This document shows, one piece after another, positions 8,137-19,175 of a DNA stretch of 64,000 nt (its first letter is position 1; each line of letters starts with the position of its first letter). The position numbers and the translations under genes were made by a program. The stretch spans positions 1 through 64,000 of the forward strand of contig NZ_WTVS01000018.1 in assembly GCF_012911005.2 (NCBI RefSeq), given 5' to 3'. The DNA comes from Aromatoleum toluolicum (GTDB lineage Bacteria > Pseudomonadota > Gammaproteobacteria > Burkholderiales > Rhodocyclaceae). The notes under the pieces were generated by a model. The model had not been told where the DNA came from, made no database searches, and saw nothing but the letters and a program-made list of their open reading frames with translations.

Positions 8137-8195
8137 GGGACGGAACATTAGTTCCCGCACGTTCTCGGCAAATCGTGTTCTGTCCCCAATTCACA
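8131..8195. repeat. REP-like imperfect palindrome
   Basis: AAATAGGGGACGGAACA at the left and TGTTCTGTCCCCAATT at the right are near-perfect inverted repeats separated by about 30 bases. The ends resemble the GGGGACAGACCACG words at 7257-7300. The element overlaps the last codons of the channel gene and ends before the chemotaxis gene, and may act as a bidirectional 3' hairpin. It is probably a REP dependent on the RAYT whose remnants lie nearby. Confidence 0.6.
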
Positions 8196-8205
8196 ATTCC
8201 CCGGA

Positions 8206-9840
8206 TCAATTGGCGATGCGGAAACGCTGCACCAGGGCCTGCAATTGCGATGCAGTCTGCGCCATTGATGCCGCGACCGCGGCGGTCTGCCTGACGGACG
8301 CGTGGTTCCCCTCCGCCATGCGGGCGATCTGCTCCACGTTCCGGGCGATTCCCTGACTGGCGGTGCGCTGCTCCAGGACCGCTCGGGCGATGTCATCGAC
8401 ACCGCGGGAGGCATCGCCAACCGAGCCATCCGCAGCGGACAGCGAGTCGACCACATGTTCGACGCATCCATGGCTCGTTTCCAGTGCCTGCAAGCCGCGA
8501 TGGATGGCCTTTTCGACCTCGGCCGCGCGTGTGCCCAGCCCGACGGTGACATCATCGATCTGGACCGCCGAACTGGCCGAGCGCTCGGCCAGTTTCCTGA
8601 CCTCGTCGGCAACCACTGCGAATCCGCGCCCCTGTTCGCCGGCGCGGGCGGCTTCGATGGCTGCGTTGAGGGCGAGCAGGTTGGTCTGGTCGGCGATCTC
8701 GCGCACCTGCCGGGTCATCGACGTGATCGCCGTGGTGCTCTCGATGAACGCGGCGGCGGAATCGGCGATCTCGCGCACGGCGGCTTCCACCGCGGCGACC
8801 TCGCGCACCAGCTTCTCGAGATTCTCGTGACTCTCGCTGGTGCGTCCGCGTGCGGCGTTCGACAGCGCGCGCACCTCTTCGGAAGTTGCCGCAACCGCGG
8901 CAATGCTCACGGTCAGCTGCTCGATCGTCGCTGCGGCAGTCTCCGACGCTTCACTCTGCGCAAATGCGCGCTTTTCCCCGTCCTGCGCCGACAACGAAAG
9001 TTGCGCTGCCGACCCGTGGAGAGCGTCCGAATCATTCTTCAGATCGGTGATGATCTGCTGCAGCGTGCCCATGAATGCATTGAACGAGCGCGCGCTGCCT
9101 GCGATTTCGTCGCCCCCCTCGGAAGGCAGCCGCTTGCGGAGGTCGGCATCTCCGGAGGCCAGTTCATGGGTGAATCGGGTCAGGCTTTGCAGGCGCTGCG
9201 AAATGCTGCGTACGGTCAGCACGCTGAACAGCAGCAGAAGGGGCAGTGCGATCGCCAAGGCCCCCAACGTAAGTTGCTTCTGGTGCGCTGCCGAGGAGAT
9301 CGCCTCGTCACGCGTGCGTTTGGTCTCCTCGACCAGACGATCGCTGACCTGTTCGAGCTTCGTTTCCAGTTCCCCGAACAGCTCGTCGAATCGGGGCTTC
9401 CTGGCGAACGCCGCGTCGTTCTGGTCGAGCGCCATCTTCACCATTTCCGTGGCCCCTTGCGTATAGGCCTCCAGCGGAGCGTCCGTCTGGGCAATCGCCT
9501 GCTTGATTTCCGCGGAGATCGGCAGCCTGGCCAGCTCGGCAACGTTGGTTTTCATCGACGTGGCGTGCTCGGCCACGTCCGCCAGCGCCCCCTTGTGCGC
9601 CTCCGCGTCGCCGCGCAATCCTGCCAGCAGCGCCGCCTGCACGTCGCTGTTCAGTGCATCGTGAAACATGTCGGTTTCGACGTGAAAGCGGATCGCCTCG
9701 GCGTACGTCGCGGAGAGTTCGTTGGCCTCGGACAGTTGCACCGTCGACATGTAGCCGATGAGCCCGACGCCAAGGGTCAGGACAATCGAAATTGCGGCGG
9801 AGCCCAGCAATTTCTGTTTGATCGTGAGCGTGTAGGCCAT
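8206..9840 (-). CDS. Methyl-accepting chemotaxis protein
   Basis: 544 residues. A first transmembrane helix (residues about 10-30, [18 protein letters not shown]) is followed by a periplasmic four-helix sensor domain of about 160 residues and a second helix ([19 protein letters not shown]). A HAMP segment then leads to the long cytoplasmic coiled coil with the conserved tip [20 protein letters not shown] and [18 protein letters not shown]. This tip binds CheA and CheW. No C-terminal CheR-binding pentapeptide is present. The ATG at 9840 directly precedes the membrane helix; upstream in-frame codons would delay it. No ligand can be assigned, and the gene stands alone. Confidence 0.92.
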   Translation of the reverse strand: MAYTLTIKQKLLGSAAISIVLTLGVGLIGYMSTVQLSEANELSATYAEAIRFHVETDMFHDALNSDVQAALLAGLRGDAEAHKGALADVAEHATSMKTNVAELARLPISAEIKQAIAQTDAPLEAYTQGATEMVKMALDQNDAAFARKPRFDELFGELETKLEQVSDRLVEETKRTRDEAISSAAHQKQLTLGALAIALPLLLLFSVLTVRSISQRLQSLTRFTHELASGDADLRKRLPSEGGDEIAGSARSFNAFMGTLQQIITDLKNDSDALHGSAAQLSLSAQDGEKRAFAQSEASETAAATIEQLTVSIAAVAATSEEVRALSNAARGRTSESHENLEKLVREVAAVEAAVREIADSAAAFIESTTAITSMTRQVREIADQTNLLALNAAIEAARAGEQGRGFAVVADEVRKLAERSASSAVQIDDVTVGLGTRAAEVEKAIHRGLQALETSHGCVEHVVDSLSAADGSVGDASRGVDDIARAVLEQRTASQGIARNVEQIARMAEGNHASVRQTAAVAASMAQTASQLQALVQRFRIAN

Positions 9841-10670
9841 CTTCGAGTCCGTTCTCAGAGCGGGTAACCCGCTAACAAGGCGTTGCATCAGCGCAAGCGA
9901 TCGGCCGCTCGCGCGGTGTTGCCGTGTCGGGATCTGTGCGCTCGCTGGCCGGTAACCAAGGCCCTCACGGTACGAGTCGCTACGGCATTTCCGTTACAGA
10001 CTTTAGCAATTTGCAGCGAGTACCGGTTTGATTCCGGACAGTTCGATCCTCGCGTCCGCATCGGGGGCACGCAGTCGCTGCGGGGCCGTAGCAGCATGGG
10101 TCAGACCACGGTGACGCGATCGGCCGGGCATCTCGAGCGGGCCGATCCATCGCGTTTGGCTCACAATGGGCGAACCACGGACGCCTGCGTAGTCAGCGCT
10201 TCAACGCGCCGCAGGTGTGAAGGTGCACATCACTCGCCAGCGTATGGTCGGAAGAGATCGCCCGACACAGTGATGTGGACATAGCAGCCGGTGTAACGGC
10301 CGGCCGTCCGTGCCATGCGCTGTCGGCCATCCGCGCCACGGGCCGAGGCGCCTGCTTGGCGGCGACGCCCAAGCGTCGCTCGACGCACTCCCCCGGAAGA
10401 GCACCGCCGCATTATCCCATTTGGATATGCGCGCATCGAACCGTACAATCGCGCCGTCCAGAATATTTCCATGGAATTGCGGCGTCATGTCCCGTCAAAA
10501 CCGTCGTTGCCCGATCGCGGCCTCGTCATCGCGCCGCCCCCGTCGCTGCGAGTGCAGCGAGTCCGGTGCCTTCTCCGGATTGAGCCCTCGATACGAGGTC
10601 TCCGCGCATGCAACCGGCGCCCGGGCTCTCCGCGCACACGACCGGACATTCCGGCAGTAGCATTGCTGCC
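9841..10670. other. Apparently gene-free stretch
   Basis: I see no reading frame with plausible coding character in these 830 bases. One REP-like word (GGGTCAGACCACGGTGAC near 10099) and a piece resembling the RAYT tail (GAAGAGCACCGCCGC near 10398) suggest decayed mobile DNA. The stretch must hold the promoters for the chemotaxis gene (leftward) and the MOSC gene (rightward), but no clear consensus boxes are visible. Confidence 0.5.
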
Positions 10671-11339
10671 ATGCACACCCTCATCGACCACGTTTTCGTC
10701 GGCGCGCTGCGCCCGCTGCCGCCCGAGGGCCAGCTGACGGGCATGTTCAAGCTGCCGGTCGACGGCCCCGTCGCCGTCACGGGGGAAGGCCTCGCCGGCG
10801 ACCGCCAGGCCGACCGGCGCTACCACGGCGGCGCCGAGAAGGCCCTGCACCACTTCCCCGTCGAGCATTACGCGCGCCTCGCGCAGCGCTACCCCGAGCG
10901 CGCCGCCATGCTGCAGGCGGGCGTGCTCGGCGAGAACCTGTCGACCCGCGGCTGGACGGAGGAGTCGGTGTGCATCGGCGACCTGTTCCGCATCGGCAGC
11001 GCCCTCGTGCAGCTGAGCCAGCCGCGCCGGCCATGCTGGAAGATCGACCACCGCCTCGACATCGCGGGCGCCTCGCTGTTCGTCGCGCAGGAGGGGATCA
11101 CCGGTTGGTACTACCGCGTGCGCGAAGCCGGCACACTTGCGCCGGGCGACGCCTTCGAACTGGTCGAACGCCCCAACCCTGAAATCACGGTCGCCACCTA
11201 TTGGCGCGCAACGCAAGCGCACCGCCCCGATGCCGCCGCACTGCGCGCGATCGCGACCGCCGCCGGCCTCGCCCCCGAGCAGGCCCGGCGCCTCGCCGAT
11301 CGCGCCGCGTGGCTGGAGAACAATCCCCGAGGCGGTTGA
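10671..11339 (+). CDS. MOSC-domain protein (YiiM-like)
   Basis: 222 residues starting MHTLIDHVFVGALRPLP. Conserved MOSC features are GLAGDRQADRRYHGG, ALHHFPVEHY, GVLGENLSTRGW and the conserved cysteine in SQPRRPCWKIDHR, which in related proteins binds molybdenum cofactor or sulfur. The C-terminal helical tail ARRLADRAAWLENNP matches the YiiM extension. YiiM-type proteins reduce N-hydroxylated substrates in some species; the physiological role here is unknown. A tail resembling this one recurs as a fragment at 42512-42568. Confidence 0.85.
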   Translation: MHTLIDHVFVGALRPLPPEGQLTGMFKLPVDGPVAVTGEGLAGDRQADRRYHGGAEKALHHFPVEHYARLAQRYPERAAMLQAGVLGENLSTRGWTEESVCIGDLFRIGSALVQLSQPRRPCWKIDHRLDIAGASLFVAQEGITGWYYRVREAGTLAPGDAFELVERPNPEITVATYWRATQAHRPDAAALRAIATAAGLAPEQARRLADRAAWLENNPRGG

Positions 11340-11517
11340 AGGCGCCGCTCACGGCGCGGACGGGGCGACGTCAAACCGCGCGGGGCGATCGAACACGCCC
11401 GTCGACTTGTCATTGACATTTCCGCGTGCGCGCCCGTGATATGCTTTCGGTCTTTTTTGACCATTTCTCCGCGCCGCCAGTCCGAACCGCGAACCGCGAA
11501 CCGCGACCGCTTCCCCG

Positions 11518-14415
11518 ATGATTCCCCCCCTCGCCGCACGCTCCCGCCTGTACGACCTGCACTGGCACACGGACGGCCCGCCGCTCGCCGTCGAAGCCTG
11601 GTGGGGCCGCGAAACCCTGTCCGGCGGCTTCGAGTTCCACCTCGACACCCTGTCGCAGGACGCCTTCCTCGCCCTCGAACCGATGCTCGGGCAGGCAGTG
11701 ACGCTGCGCAGCGCGCTCTCCGACGGCAGCCGCAGCGAGCGCTCGGGCCTTGTGCGCGCGGTCGCGAATCCCGGCAGCGACGGCGGCTGGAGCCGCTACC
11801 GCCTCACCGTGGTGCCGTGGACCTGGCTCCTCACGCGCGGCCGCCACAACCGCGTGTTCCAGGACAAGTCCGTGCCCGAGATCCTCGACGCCGTGTTCGC
11901 CGACTACCGCGCGCACGCAGCGTGGCACTGGCACGAGGACGTCGCCCCCTTCCTCGCCACCGCCCGCCCGCGCAGCTACTGCGTGCAGTACCGCGAATCG
12001 GACTACGCCTTCGTGTCGCGCCTGCTCGCCGAGGAAGGGCTGGGCTGGTGCATCGAGGAGGATGGCGAGGCCCCCGCACGCCACCGCATGCGCCTCTTCG
12101 CCGACAGCACACGCTTCGCGGAGGATCCCCTCTCGGCGCACGCGCTGGGCGGACGCGGTATCCGCTTCCACCGCGCCGACTCGCAGGAAGACCAGGACAG
12201 CATCGTCGCCTTCGGCGCGCAGCACCGCCTCGCCCCCACCCTCGGCACGGTGCTCGGCTACGACTACCGCAGCAAGCGCGCGACCGCGGCGAGCGTGCCG
12301 ACGGCGCGCCGCGTCGGCAGCGCGGACCTGCCGATCCTCGAACACTACGACTACGCCGGCCAATACGCGCACGCGAGCGCCGCCGAAGCCGAGCGCTATC
12401 AGCGCCTCGCGATGGAAGCAACGGAGGCGCGCGCAAGCACCTTCCTCGGCCGCGGCACCGTGCGCAGCCTGCGCCCCGGCACCTTCGTCGCCGTGAACGG
12501 CCTGCCGCGGGACCCCGCTACTCCCGCAGTCCCCGCCGCCGCAGGCGAACGCTTCGCCGTGCTCGACGTCCTCCATGCCGGCATCAACAACCTCGACGCC
12601 GAACGCATCGAAGCGATCGCGGCGCGGCTGGCGCAGGACTTGTCCGCCGACGACGAAGCCTCGCTCGCGACCGGCGACGCGCTCGCACCGGTGCACGCGC
12701 CGCGGGAGCTGCCCGCCGCCGTCATCGAACTCGCGCGCCGCCGCGGCTATGGCAACGCCTTCGACGCGCTGCACTCCCAGCAGCCGTGGCGCCCGGTGCT
12801 CGCGGACGACACCGGTACGCGCATCAACCCGCGCCCGACCGCGCCCGGCCCGATGAGCGCCATCGTCGTCGGCCCGCAGGGCGAGACCGTGCCGAACGGC
12901 GCCGACGAGCTGTGGTGCGACGCGCTCGGCCGCATCAAGGTGCGTTTTCACTGGCAGGAAGGCGAAGCCGCGGACGACCGCTCGAGCTGCTGGGTGCGCG
13001 TCGCCACCCGCCAGGCCGGCGCCGGCATGGGCTGGCAGTGGCTGCCGCGCATCGGCCAGGAAGTGCTGGTGAATTTCCTTGGCGGCGACATCGACCGCCC
13101 CGTCGTGCTCGGCGCGCTCTACAACGGCCGTGGCGCAGGCGGCATCCCGCCGACGCCCGGCGGCCGCGCCGGGCCAGCATCCGACACCGCCGTGTTCGAC
13201 GCCGCCACCGACCACCGCCCGGCCGGCCAGGGCAACCTCATTGGCCACTTTACCGGCGGCAACAGCCCCGCCTGGCACGGCGCCGCCGGCGACAGCCACC
13301 GCCACCCCGGCGCGCTGAGCGGTTTCAAGACCCGCGAATTCGGCGCCCGCGGCCCCGGCGCGGGCTACAACCAGCTCGTCTTCGACGACAGCGACGAGCA
13401 ACTGCGCGTGCAGCTCAAGAGCACGCAACACGCCTCCGAGCTCAACCTCGGCCACCTCATCCACCAGGCCGGCAACTACCGCGGATCCTTCCGCGGCACC
13501 GGCGCCGAGCTTCGCACCGACGCGTGGGGAGCACTGCGCGCGGGCCGCGGCATCGTCATGAGCACCTGGCCGGCCCGCCACGCGGGTGAGCCCGCCGGCG
13601 ACTTCGCCCCCGGCATGGCCCTGCTGAAACAGGCGTGCACGCTCGCCGACACCCTCTCGCGCGCCGCCGACACGCACCAGACCGTCAAGCTCGCTGCCGC
13701 GATCGGCAGCACCGCGGCCAACGCCAGCGCCGCCGACCCGGACCACCCGCCGCTCAAGGCCTTGAGCAAAGTCGCCTCCGGCATGGTCTCCCGCCGCGAT
13801 CTCGGCGACGCCGTCGCCGACGCGGACGCCGGCCACACCGCCGTCGCCGGCGACAAGGTCCCCCACCTCTCCACCCCTGCGATTCTGCAGGCCGCCCAGG
13901 CCGGCATCGGCCTCATCGCCGGCCAGAGCGTGCAGATCGCCGCCGGCGAGACCGCCACCCTCATGAGCGGAGAAGACACAAACCTCGCCATCGCCGGCAG
14001 CGCCCGCCTCCACGCCGGCCAGGCCATCGGCCTGCTCGCCGGCGCCGTCGAACCCGGCGAGGACAACACCGGCATCCGCCTCATCGCCGCGAAGGACGAC
14101 ATCGAGTTGCAGGCGCAGAGCGACGAACTCAAGCTCCTCGCCCGCGACGAGATGAAGCTCGTCTCGGCCTCCGCGAACATCGACTTCGCCGCGGCGAAGA
14201 AGATCGTCTTCAGCGTCGAAGGCGGCGCCAGCATCACGATCGACGGCGGCATCACCGTGGCGTGCCCGGGGACGATCACGGTGCATGCGTCGAAGAAGAG
14301 TTTCGGCGGGCCGACGGCAGAGGAATACGGTTTGCCGCTGTTCCCGCAGAGTGTATGCAAAGAGTGCCTTCTCATCGCGATGAAGGCCGGGTCGCCGTTC
14401 GCTGCCATGCAATAG
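11518..14415 (+). CDS. vgrG: Type VI secretion spike protein VgrG with DUF2345 domain
   Basis: 965 residues. The gp27-like part occupies about residues 1-370 (LYDLHWHTDG near the start, then FQDKSVPEILDAVF and YCVQYRESDYAFVSRLLAEE). The gp5/OB part follows (VVGPQGETVPNGADELWCD, GRIKVRFHWQ, WVRVATRQAGAGMGWQWLPR, IGQEVLVNFLGGDIDRPVV). The DUF2345 beta-helix extension takes the last 300 residues (IELQAQSDELKLLARDEMKL). About 40 residues beyond the beta-helix (VCKECLLIAMKAGSPF) form a Cys-containing tail that may carry cargo. It heads a four-gene cargo module. No sheath or baseplate genes are in the window, so it must use a T6SS encoded elsewhere. Confidence 0.95.
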   Translation: MIPPLAARSRLYDLHWHTDGPPLAVEAWWGRETLSGGFEFHLDTLSQDAFLALEPMLGQAVTLRSALSDGSRSERSGLVRAVANPGSDGGWSRYRLTVVPWTWLLTRGRHNRVFQDKSVPEILDAVFADYRAHAAWHWHEDVAPFLATARPRSYCVQYRESDYAFVSRLLAEEGLGWCIEEDGEAPARHRMRLFADSTRFAEDPLSAHALGGRGIRFHRADSQEDQDSIVAFGAQHRLAPTLGTVLGYDYRSKRATAASVPTARRVGSADLPILEHYDYAGQYAHASAAEAERYQRLAMEATEARASTFLGRGTVRSLRPGTFVAVNGLPRDPATPAVPAAAGERFAVLDVLHAGINNLDAERIEAIAARLAQDLSADDEASLATGDALAPVHAPRELPAAVIELARRRGYGNAFDALHSQQPWRPVLADDTGTRINPRPTAPGPMSAIVVGPQGETVPNGADELWCDALGRIKVRFHWQEGEAADDRSSCWVRVATRQAGAGMGWQWLPRIGQEVLVNFLGGDIDRPVVLGALYNGRGAGGIPPTPGGRAGPASDTAVFDAATDHRPAGQGNLIGHFTGGNSPAWHGAAGDSHRHPGALSGFKTREFGARGPGAGYNQLVFDDSDEQLRVQLKSTQHASELNLGHLIHQAGNYRGSFRGTGAELRTDAWGALRAGRGIVMSTWPARHAGEPAGDFAPGMALLKQACTLADTLSRAADTHQTVKLAAAIGSTAANASAADPDHPPLKALSKVASGMVSRRDLGDAVADADAGHTAVAGDKVPHLSTPAILQAAQAGIGLIAGQSVQIAAGETATLMSGEDTNLAIAGSARLHAGQAIGLLAGAVEPGEDNTGIRLIAAKDDIELQAQSDELKLLARDEMKLVSASANIDFAAAKKIVFSVEGGASITIDGGITVACPGTITVHASKKSFGGPTAEEYGLPLFPQSVCKECLLIAMKAGSPFAAMQ

Positions 14416-14423
14416 GAGGCACC

Positions 14424-15386
14424 GTGCACAGATTCCTGCAGAACTTGCATGCGCCAGATTCCGCGGCGGCGCTGACCGCATGGCTACAAGCCCCGCGCGA
14501 TGAAAACTGCCGCTGCTATGCCATTGCGGACATGAGTATTCTCGAAGCACGGGCACTCCGCAGTCTGGAACGGTTGTCCGCCCCGAGCGCACCACTTCTT
14601 GATGGCAGTCGCTATGCGGCGTACGGTGAACTGGGGCCGCGCCTTGTTCCACTGGTGGATTTCGACGCATCCGCAATGGCGCGTTTCATCGGCATCGCCG
14701 ACGGATTACCTGCGCTTTCGTTTGTCGAGATAGAGACGTCGAACGGCATGCCGGACCGTGCCACCCTGCTGTGGCTTGCCGACGCCAGGACTTCCGACGG
14801 CCTGCACTTGTACTGCCGATTCCCCGATACACGCGTTTTGGTTTCCGTACTCCGGGTACTGGATCGTGCTCAGATCGCCCGACTCGGCCAGAGCGTGCGG
14901 CGATGGGCGTGGCTCGGACGCGACGGCAAGTTCCAGTGCCGCGACTTCACAGGGGTTACCGCGGAGAAGTTGGCGGGAGGCGGCGCGGCAATCGAATTCA
15001 GCGATCAGCAGTTCGCAGCACTCGTGCAAGCGGCAGAGTGCGACGTGCTGTATCAACGGCTTCTGGAAGTAGCTCCGGAACTTATTCCCGACTCGTCCCC
15101 CTTTGATACCTTCACCCGACTTGAAGCCCTGCTGCACCTCGCGCGCGGATATGGAGTCACCGAAGCGCCTGATCAATTGCAGTTCGTCACCGTCGCCTGG
15201 AGCTCCTCCGAACGCTTTCACGAGCTGGCCTGTTTGTCCGCTACCTGGACCGCTACCCGCAGCGGAAGCAAGTCATTCAGCATGGCGGTTGCGGAATGGA
15301 GTGATCGGCAATGGGATGAAATCGAGGCGACTACCTCGCGATCGACCGGCCCTTCTTCATTGGCTTCATCATTGCAAATCACATAG
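14424..15386 (+). CDS. DUF4123-domain T6SS effector chaperone (Tap/TEC type)
   Basis: About 320 residues from a GTG at 14424 with AGGAGGC just upstream, eight bases after vgrG. The N-terminal half resembles DUF4123 adaptor proteins: CYAIADMSILEARAL, then ALSFVEIETS, HLYCRFPDTRVLVSVLRVLD and ARLGQSVRRWAWLGRDGKF. DUF4123 proteins load a specific effector onto the VgrG tip and are not themselves secreted. Position between vgrG and the lipase supports this. The family assignment rests on pattern memory and context; the C-terminal third is diverged. Confidence 0.8.
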   Translation: MHRFLQNLHAPDSAAALTAWLQAPRDENCRCYAIADMSILEARALRSLERLSAPSAPLLDGSRYAAYGELGPRLVPLVDFDASAMARFIGIADGLPALSFVEIETSNGMPDRATLLWLADARTSDGLHLYCRFPDTRVLVSVLRVLDRAQIARLGQSVRRWAWLGRDGKFQCRDFTGVTAEKLAGGGAAIEFSDQQFAALVQAAECDVLYQRLLEVAPELIPDSSPFDTFTRLEALLHLARGYGVTEAPDQLQFVTVAWSSSERFHELACLSATWTATRSGSKSFSMAVAEWSDRQWDEIEATTSRSTGPSSLASSLQIT

Positions 15387-15397
15387 ATAGAAATTCT

Positions 15398-15964
15398 ATG
15401 GACATTCACGACAGATCTCCATCTGGGACCGCCCCGAGCTCATGGGCGTGGATCCTGCTGAGCGTGGCATTCATCGTCACCTTGTCCGGTTGCAATAATG
15501 GCTCACGGGAATCTCGTGATGACCGCTTCAGCATGAGTTCGCTGTCCGCATACAACTTCTCCACGGAAGGCATTCAGGAGTATTACGTGGATGGGGCGTG
15601 GGGAAGCGGAGTCGGGATCGGTAGCGGTGGCGGATCTGTATGCTGCGTTCAGATCCCATCAAAATGGTATGAAGGACTTCAAGTCAACCTGGAGTGGAGA
15701 CGAAGCGATTGCGGCAAGGGTGTAGATGAAAACGGTCGGAGTTTTTGCCGAAATGAGCCCGGCAATCCAACAGTAAATTTAAAGAGAACCATCCCAGTTG
15801 AACCATACAGTGAACCAGGAACAATCCAGATCATGTTCCTGCCGAATGACGAGATCCGCATCTATGTAAGCGAGGACGCTCCTTGGGGACCTGATCATCC
15901 ATCGCACCTCGGTTCTCCACGCCCGCTGACCCCGGACGAAGCGCAAGGGCTGCTCGCAAAATGA
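15398..15964 (+). CDS. DUF3304-like lipoprotein, probable immunity protein
   Basis: 188 residues. A basic start, a hydrophobic segment (WAWILLSVAFIVTLSG) and the lipobox LSGC make it a lipoprotein with Cys near residue 31. The mature part resembles DUF3304 proteins: an N-terminal strand about tissue YYVDGAWGSG, the motif GGGSVCCVQIPSKW, then NLEWRR, TIPVEPYSEPGTIQIMFLP and IRIYVSEDAPWGPDHP. Its stop overlaps the start of the lipase gene (ATGA). Periplasmic lipoproteins encoded beside Tle1 lipases are known to neutralise them, so immunity is the likely job; this is inferred from context. Confidence 0.75.
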   Translation: MDIHDRSPSGTAPSSWAWILLSVAFIVTLSGCNNGSRESRDDRFSMSSLSAYNFSTEGIQEYYVDGAWGSGVGIGSGGGSVCCVQIPSKWYEGLQVNLEWRRSDCGKGVDENGRSFCRNEPGNPTVNLKRTIPVEPYSEPGTIQIMFLPNDEIRIYVSEDAPWGPDHPSHLGSPRPLTPDEAQGLLAK

Positions 15965-17802
15965 CGGTGACAACTGCACCGACCAGCATTCCCCAACTCA
16001 GGCTGTCCGCCCGGGAGCAATCGCGGCGATCGGCGACTTTTGGCGGCCTTTTGAACGGCAATCAGTCGGTGTGCTCTAGGGCGATCTGGGTCGGCATGTT
16101 CTTTGACGGGACGAACAACAACAAGGAGCGCGACCAGGAACAGATCGCCGACACGACAAAGCGCAGTCATTCGAATGTGGTCGTGCTGCACGACGCATTT
16201 CGGGACGAGGCGACAAACGGCTACTTCAGGTTCTACATGCCAGGCGTGGGAACACCGTTTCGCATGATCGGGGAGATGAGCGAATCGTCGGACGGAAAAG
16301 CCATGGCGGTCGGCGGCGAGGCGCGCATCTACTGGGCGATGATCCAGCTATACAACGCAATTCATCGCGCGGCCGGGTCCGGAGGCCGCGCCCTCGTCTC
16401 CGACGCGGAGGCGGAGCGCTATATCAATGGAGCAGGCTTTCTCGCATCACGTGGAACGTTGAAGCTGGCAGAAAGCCGCCGACGCGGTTTCTTCTCCGGG
16501 CTGGAATCGCGCCTGAATGCGGCGATACGTGACAAACGTCCGGCCGTGCGACAGATCAATCTCTCCGTGTTCGGCTTTTCGCGGGGCGCTGCCGAGGCGC
16601 GAACGTTCTGCAACTGGGTCGTAAGTCTCTGTACGATGGACAAGGGCTACTTGCATTTCTGCGGAATATCTATTCGCTTTCAATTCCTTGGTTTATTCGA
16701 CACCGTGGCGTCGGTCGGCTTGGCCGATTCGACCCCCCTACTGGGTAGCCCCGAGAGACTGAATCTGGTCGACGGATTGATGGGCTGGGCAGACGGGACG
16801 ATGGAAGTCCCGCACCCCGTCGAGCGCTGCGTGCACTATGTCGCAGCCCATGAGATTCGCAAGTCCTTTCCGCTGTCGACTGTCCGCCGAGGGGCCTCTT
16901 ACCCAAGCAACTGCGTCGAGGTTGTCTATCCGGGCGCCCACTCGGATGTAGGTGGCGGGTATTCCCCCGGAGATCAGGGCAAGTCGCACGGCAGCCGCAA
17001 CCGGCTTGCGTCGCAAGTGACGCTGTTGAACATGTACAACGATGCGCGAAAATCGGGTGTCCCCTTGATGGACAGAGTCGAGTTAGCGGACAAGCAGCAA
17101 AAGAGCCTTATCGAAGACCTCGAAATCGCGCCCGATCTCGCCGCACACTTCCGCGACTATGCCACCTGGTCCAAGGCATCCGCCGCACGAGTGGAAGACC
17201 TTCTCTTCAGGCACATGCGCCTCTACTGGCGCTGGCGCCTGAAGGTCGCACCGCGCTTTACGGAGTTGGCGAGTTTCGGTCGGGCCAATCAGCAGGACAA
17301 GGAAGACCTGCGCGCCAGCGAACTGGATTTTCAGAGAGACATGCAGCGCATCACGCAGCGCAAGCGCCAGATAGACATTGTGCGACAGCGACACGGGACG
17401 AATCCTCCTCCGCTCTCACCACTCTATGCGGCAGCCATCGAGGAAAGCCAGTCCATCAGGGACGTGCCTCCGGGGGTAAACACCTTCTTCGACGAATACA
17501 TCCATGACTCGCATGCCTCGTTCTACCTGGCCGGTCCGGTTACCGCTTATGACAAGAGCGAGAAGGTGAAACTGGTACGGGAGAAACAGCGTAGGGGAGA
17601 CGTGCTCACTCCCCTCGAACACAGGATCCTTGCCACAGACTCAAAGAAAGGGAGCGATTTTCCCGTGGTCAGCGATACCGACTTCGAAGACCTGCTGGAT
17701 CTCGAAGACTTCAAGACGGAGCGCACGGTCAAAATGATGACCACCACCCGTCGTGAAAGCGACGGGCATGTGCGCCGTCGCGTGGTTTTCGATAAGAGCT
17801 GA
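15961..17802 (+). CDS. T6SS phospholipase effector, Tle1-like (DUF2235)
   Basis: 613 residues. The DUF2235 alpha/beta-hydrolase domain spans about residues 40-370: WVGMFFDGTNNNKERD, the lipase elbow VFGFSRGAAEAR with nucleophile Ser near 207, GLFDTVASVG carrying the probable catalytic Asp, and YPGAHSDVGGGYSPGD with the catalytic His. The remaining 240 residues are charged and mostly helical, probably for membrane docking. It has no signal peptide, as expected for T6SS cargo. Tle1 enzymes hydrolyse glycerophospholipids of target cells in the periplasm. The start overlaps the lipoprotein stop, so the two are translationally coupled. Confidence 0.88.
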   Translation: MTVTTAPTSIPQLRLSAREQSRRSATFGGLLNGNQSVCSRAIWVGMFFDGTNNNKERDQEQIADTTKRSHSNVVVLHDAFRDEATNGYFRFYMPGVGTPFRMIGEMSESSDGKAMAVGGEARIYWAMIQLYNAIHRAAGSGGRALVSDAEAERYINGAGFLASRGTLKLAESRRRGFFSGLESRLNAAIRDKRPAVRQINLSVFGFSRGAAEARTFCNWVVSLCTMDKGYLHFCGISIRFQFLGLFDTVASVGLADSTPLLGSPERLNLVDGLMGWADGTMEVPHPVERCVHYVAAHEIRKSFPLSTVRRGASYPSNCVEVVYPGAHSDVGGGYSPGDQGKSHGSRNRLASQVTLLNMYNDARKSGVPLMDRVELADKQQKSLIEDLEIAPDLAAHFRDYATWSKASAARVEDLLFRHMRLYWRWRLKVAPRFTELASFGRANQQDKEDLRASELDFQRDMQRITQRKRQIDIVRQRHGTNPPPLSPLYAAAIEESQSIRDVPPGVNTFFDEYIHDSHASFYLAGPVTAYDKSEKVKLVREKQRRGDVLTPLEHRILATDSKKGSDFPVVSDTDFEDLLDLEDFKTERTVKMMTTTRRESDGHVRRRVVFDKS

Positions 17803-17803
17803 G

Positions 17804-19162
<1,359 letters not shown>

Positions 19163-19175
19163 CGGTTTCTGCGGA

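Noticed and set aside
9888-10590. Several frames of about 70-140 codons in the gap after the chemotaxis gene
   Set aside because: Arg/Pro/Ser-rich translations on both strands without motifs or ribosome sites.
11410-14676. 1088-codon minus-strand frame opposite vgrG
   Set aside because: Low-complexity Gly/Ala/Val/Arg composition with no motif; the vgrG frame has all family motifs.
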